Below, piece by piece: positions 5,795 through 7,145 of a DNA stretch of 7,145 bases. This stretch comes from Bacteroidetes bacterium HGW-Bacteroidetes-12 (GTDB lineage Bacteria > Bacteroidota > Bacteroidia > Flavobacteriales_E > Vicingaceae). Numbering within the stretch: position 1 is the first letter of the stretch; every line of letters begins with the position of its first letter. The position numbers were made by a program, and so were the translations under genes. A model generated the notes under the pieces. The model searched no databases. It was not told where the DNA came from and was given only the letters and a program-made list of their open reading frames with translations. The stretch spans positions 1-7,145 of the forward strand of contig PHDR01000142.1 of the NCBI GenBank assembly GCA_002841035.1, given 5' to 3'.

Positions 5795-7145
5795 CTAGTT
5801 ATCAATTTTTACTCTTTTTAAGTTCAATAAATTTACAGGATTGATGCCTAAATCGGTAACATTTTTTTGCGTTAAACGAACCAACACGTCATAATACAAA
5901 GGAACGATAGGAGCTTCTTCAATTACAATTTTATCCATTTTTTGATACAAATAATAACGTGTAGAGTCATTAATTTCTGATTGTGATAATTTATAAAGTC
6001 TATCAAACTCAACATTACTAAAATGTGTATAATTCGGTCCATGCGGAGTGAAATTTTTACTATAGAATAATGCCAAATAGTTTTCAGCATCAGGATAATC
6101 GGCTATCCATGATTTTCTAAAAAAATTAAGTTTGGAGCGGGCAACCAATTCTCTGTGAGCACTAGCATCAACAATATCAACTTTGGTTTTTATTCCAATC
6201 TCGCCTAATTGATGCTGAATGTATTCACATAAATCTACATAATTTGCAGTGGTATGTAAGGTAATTTCGGGGAGTCCTTTTCCATCAGGATAACCAGCTA
6301 AATATAATAATTCTTTCGCTTTTTCTGGATTGTAGTTATATCCAACAACAACTTCTTCATTATAGGAAGGAAGTCCTTTTGGGACAAATCCAGCAAATGC
6401 AGGAGTGCCAATGTTTTTTCTTAAATGAGCAATCATTTGTTTTCTATCAAAACCATAGTTAATGGCTTGTCGAACAAATTTTTTGCGGAGCGGACTTTTG
6501 GCTACGATATCAAGGTCTTCATCAATTAAAATTCCTAAATATTCTGTGTTAAGATAGGGATTTGTAAGCATGGTTATCTTGTTTTCGTACTCTTTTTTCA
6601 GTGTACCTTCAGGTGTGAATATACTTTCTTTGTTATCACCATCTCTTCCTGAAATAAATTCTAACTCTCCATTTAAGAATTTTAGAAATTCCATTTCTTT
6701 GTCTTTAACAAAAGAAATAGAAATTGCATCGATGTAAGGTATTGATTTTCCATCTTCATCTTTTTCAAAGTAATTGTTGTTTTTTAGCAAAACCAATTTA
6801 TTATTTTCGTCCCACACTTTAAATATGAAAGGACCAGTACCAATTGGATTGCTTCGGTAATCATTTTTATAATAGTTAACCACTTCATGAGCAACAACGG
6901 TACAATATTGCATAGTAAGTATTCCTAAAAATGGAGGAAATGCCTCTGTTAAATAAATCTTGAGTGTGGAATCGTTAATTGCTTCAAAAGGTTGATAATT
7001 GTTTTCTTCTCGGTAGTCAATATTGTTAAAAATCCAAGCACCTGGCGAAGCGTTTTTCACATCAATAATTCGATTAAAACTATAAACAAAATCAGATGCA
7101 ACAACCTTTCTGCCTTTTCCATCTTTAAAAAGCTTATGGTCGTGA
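5795..7145 (-). CDS. Peptide ABC transporter substrate-binding protein (family 5, OppA-like), C-terminal 449 aa
   Basis: Solute-binding protein family 5 members capture oligopeptides, dipeptides or related ligands for an ABC importer. The frame is open to the right edge, so the start, signal peptide or lipobox is missing (~80-100 residues, given the usual ~540). The codon at 7060 is GTG but is internal, because family sequence precedes it: VVASDFVYSFNRIID (bases ~7061-7105) matches the family's 'sA.DvvySfeRi' strand. Further marks are SPGAWIF, NPIGTGPFIF (bases ~6821-6850), RKKFVRQAINYGFDRKQM, YNPEKAKELLYLAGYPDGKG, SWIADYPDAENYL and the closing EEAPIVPLYY then VTDLGINPVNLLNLKRVKI. The fold appears intact, with no frameshift. 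No permease or ATPase gene is visible, so its partners lie elsewhere, as is common for Bacteroidetes. The ligand cannot be told from this. Confidence 0.93.
   Translation of the reverse strand, partial: HDHKLFKDGKGRKVVASDFVYSFNRIIDVKNASPGAWIFNNIDYREENNYQPFEAINDSTLKIYLTEAFPPFLGILTMQYCTVVAHEVVNYYKNDYRSNPIGTGPFIFKVWDENNKLVLLKNNNYFEKDEDGKSIPYIDAISISFVKDKEMEFLKFLNGELEFISGRDGDNKESIFTPEGTLKKEYENKITMLTNPYLNTEYLGILIDEDLDIVAKSPLRKKFVRQAINYGFDRKQMIAHLRKNIGTPAFAGFVPKGLPSYNEEVVVGYNYNPEKAKELLYLAGYPDGKGLPEITLHTTANYVDLCEYIQHQLGEIGIKTKVDIVDASAHRELVARSKLNFFRKSWIADYPDAENYLALFYSKNFTPHGPNYTHFSNVEFDRLYKLSQSEINDSTRYYLYQKMDKIVIEEAPIVPLYYDVLVRLTQKNVTDLGINPVNLLNLKRVKIDN

Noticed and set aside
5644..5844. 66-codon + strand frame across the palindrome
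   Set aside because: It covers the 52-bp palindrome, so part of it is forced, and it runs into the 3' end of the peptide-binding gene. It has no recognisable protein features.
5795..7060. GTG at 7060 as the start of the peptide-binding protein
   Set aside because: The frame continues to the window edge and the 28 residues before it contain the family strand VVASDFVYSFNRIID.

Overview
The window looks like chromosome of a low-GC member of the Bacteroidetes (Bacteroidota). The base composition is AT-rich. The largest gene encodes a secreted protein ending in the type IX secretion system (T9SS) type B, 'gliding motility-associated', C-terminal domain, which is essentially confined to this phylum. 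Its order (DUF7948-like start, SBBP beta-propeller, PKD/Ig-like tandem, CHU_C-type end) resembles proteins I associate with Flavobacteriales such as Fluviicola and the Crocinitomicaceae. The family-level guess is inference.

Layout: (1) bases 1-583, + strand, the C-terminal part of phosphatidate cytidylyltransferase (CdsA), cut by the left edge. (2) Bases 584-717, a short non-coding stretch with a weak hairpin. (3) Bases 718-1519, - strand, two overlapping small genes (73 and 207 codons) that look like an accessory cassette between housekeeping and surface-protein genes. (4) Bases 1520-1636, a non-coding stretch rich in inverted repeats. (5) Bases 1637-5479, - strand, the 1280-residue T9SS cargo, apparently starting at TTG. 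(6) Bases 5480-5794, a 315-base non-coding stretch with a perfect 52-bp palindrome. (7) Bases 5795-7145, - strand, the C-terminal 449 residues of a family 5 (OppA-like) peptide-binding protein, cut by the right edge.

There is no obvious single pathway. CdsA makes CDP-diacylglycerol for phospholipid synthesis, the binding protein should capture peptides for an ABC importer, and the large protein should be exported across both membranes and held at, or released from, the cell surface. The - strand genes are separated by structured non-coding DNA and probably do not form one operon, apart from the two overlapping small genes.

The parts most worth a second look are the small overlapping gene pair, a 13-bp inverted repeat that would pair across the start codon of its first gene, the 52-bp palindrome, and a short motif that recurs in the same orientation in all three non-coding stretches. 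I do not see a clear new multi-gene system. The small gene pair is the best candidate for one.
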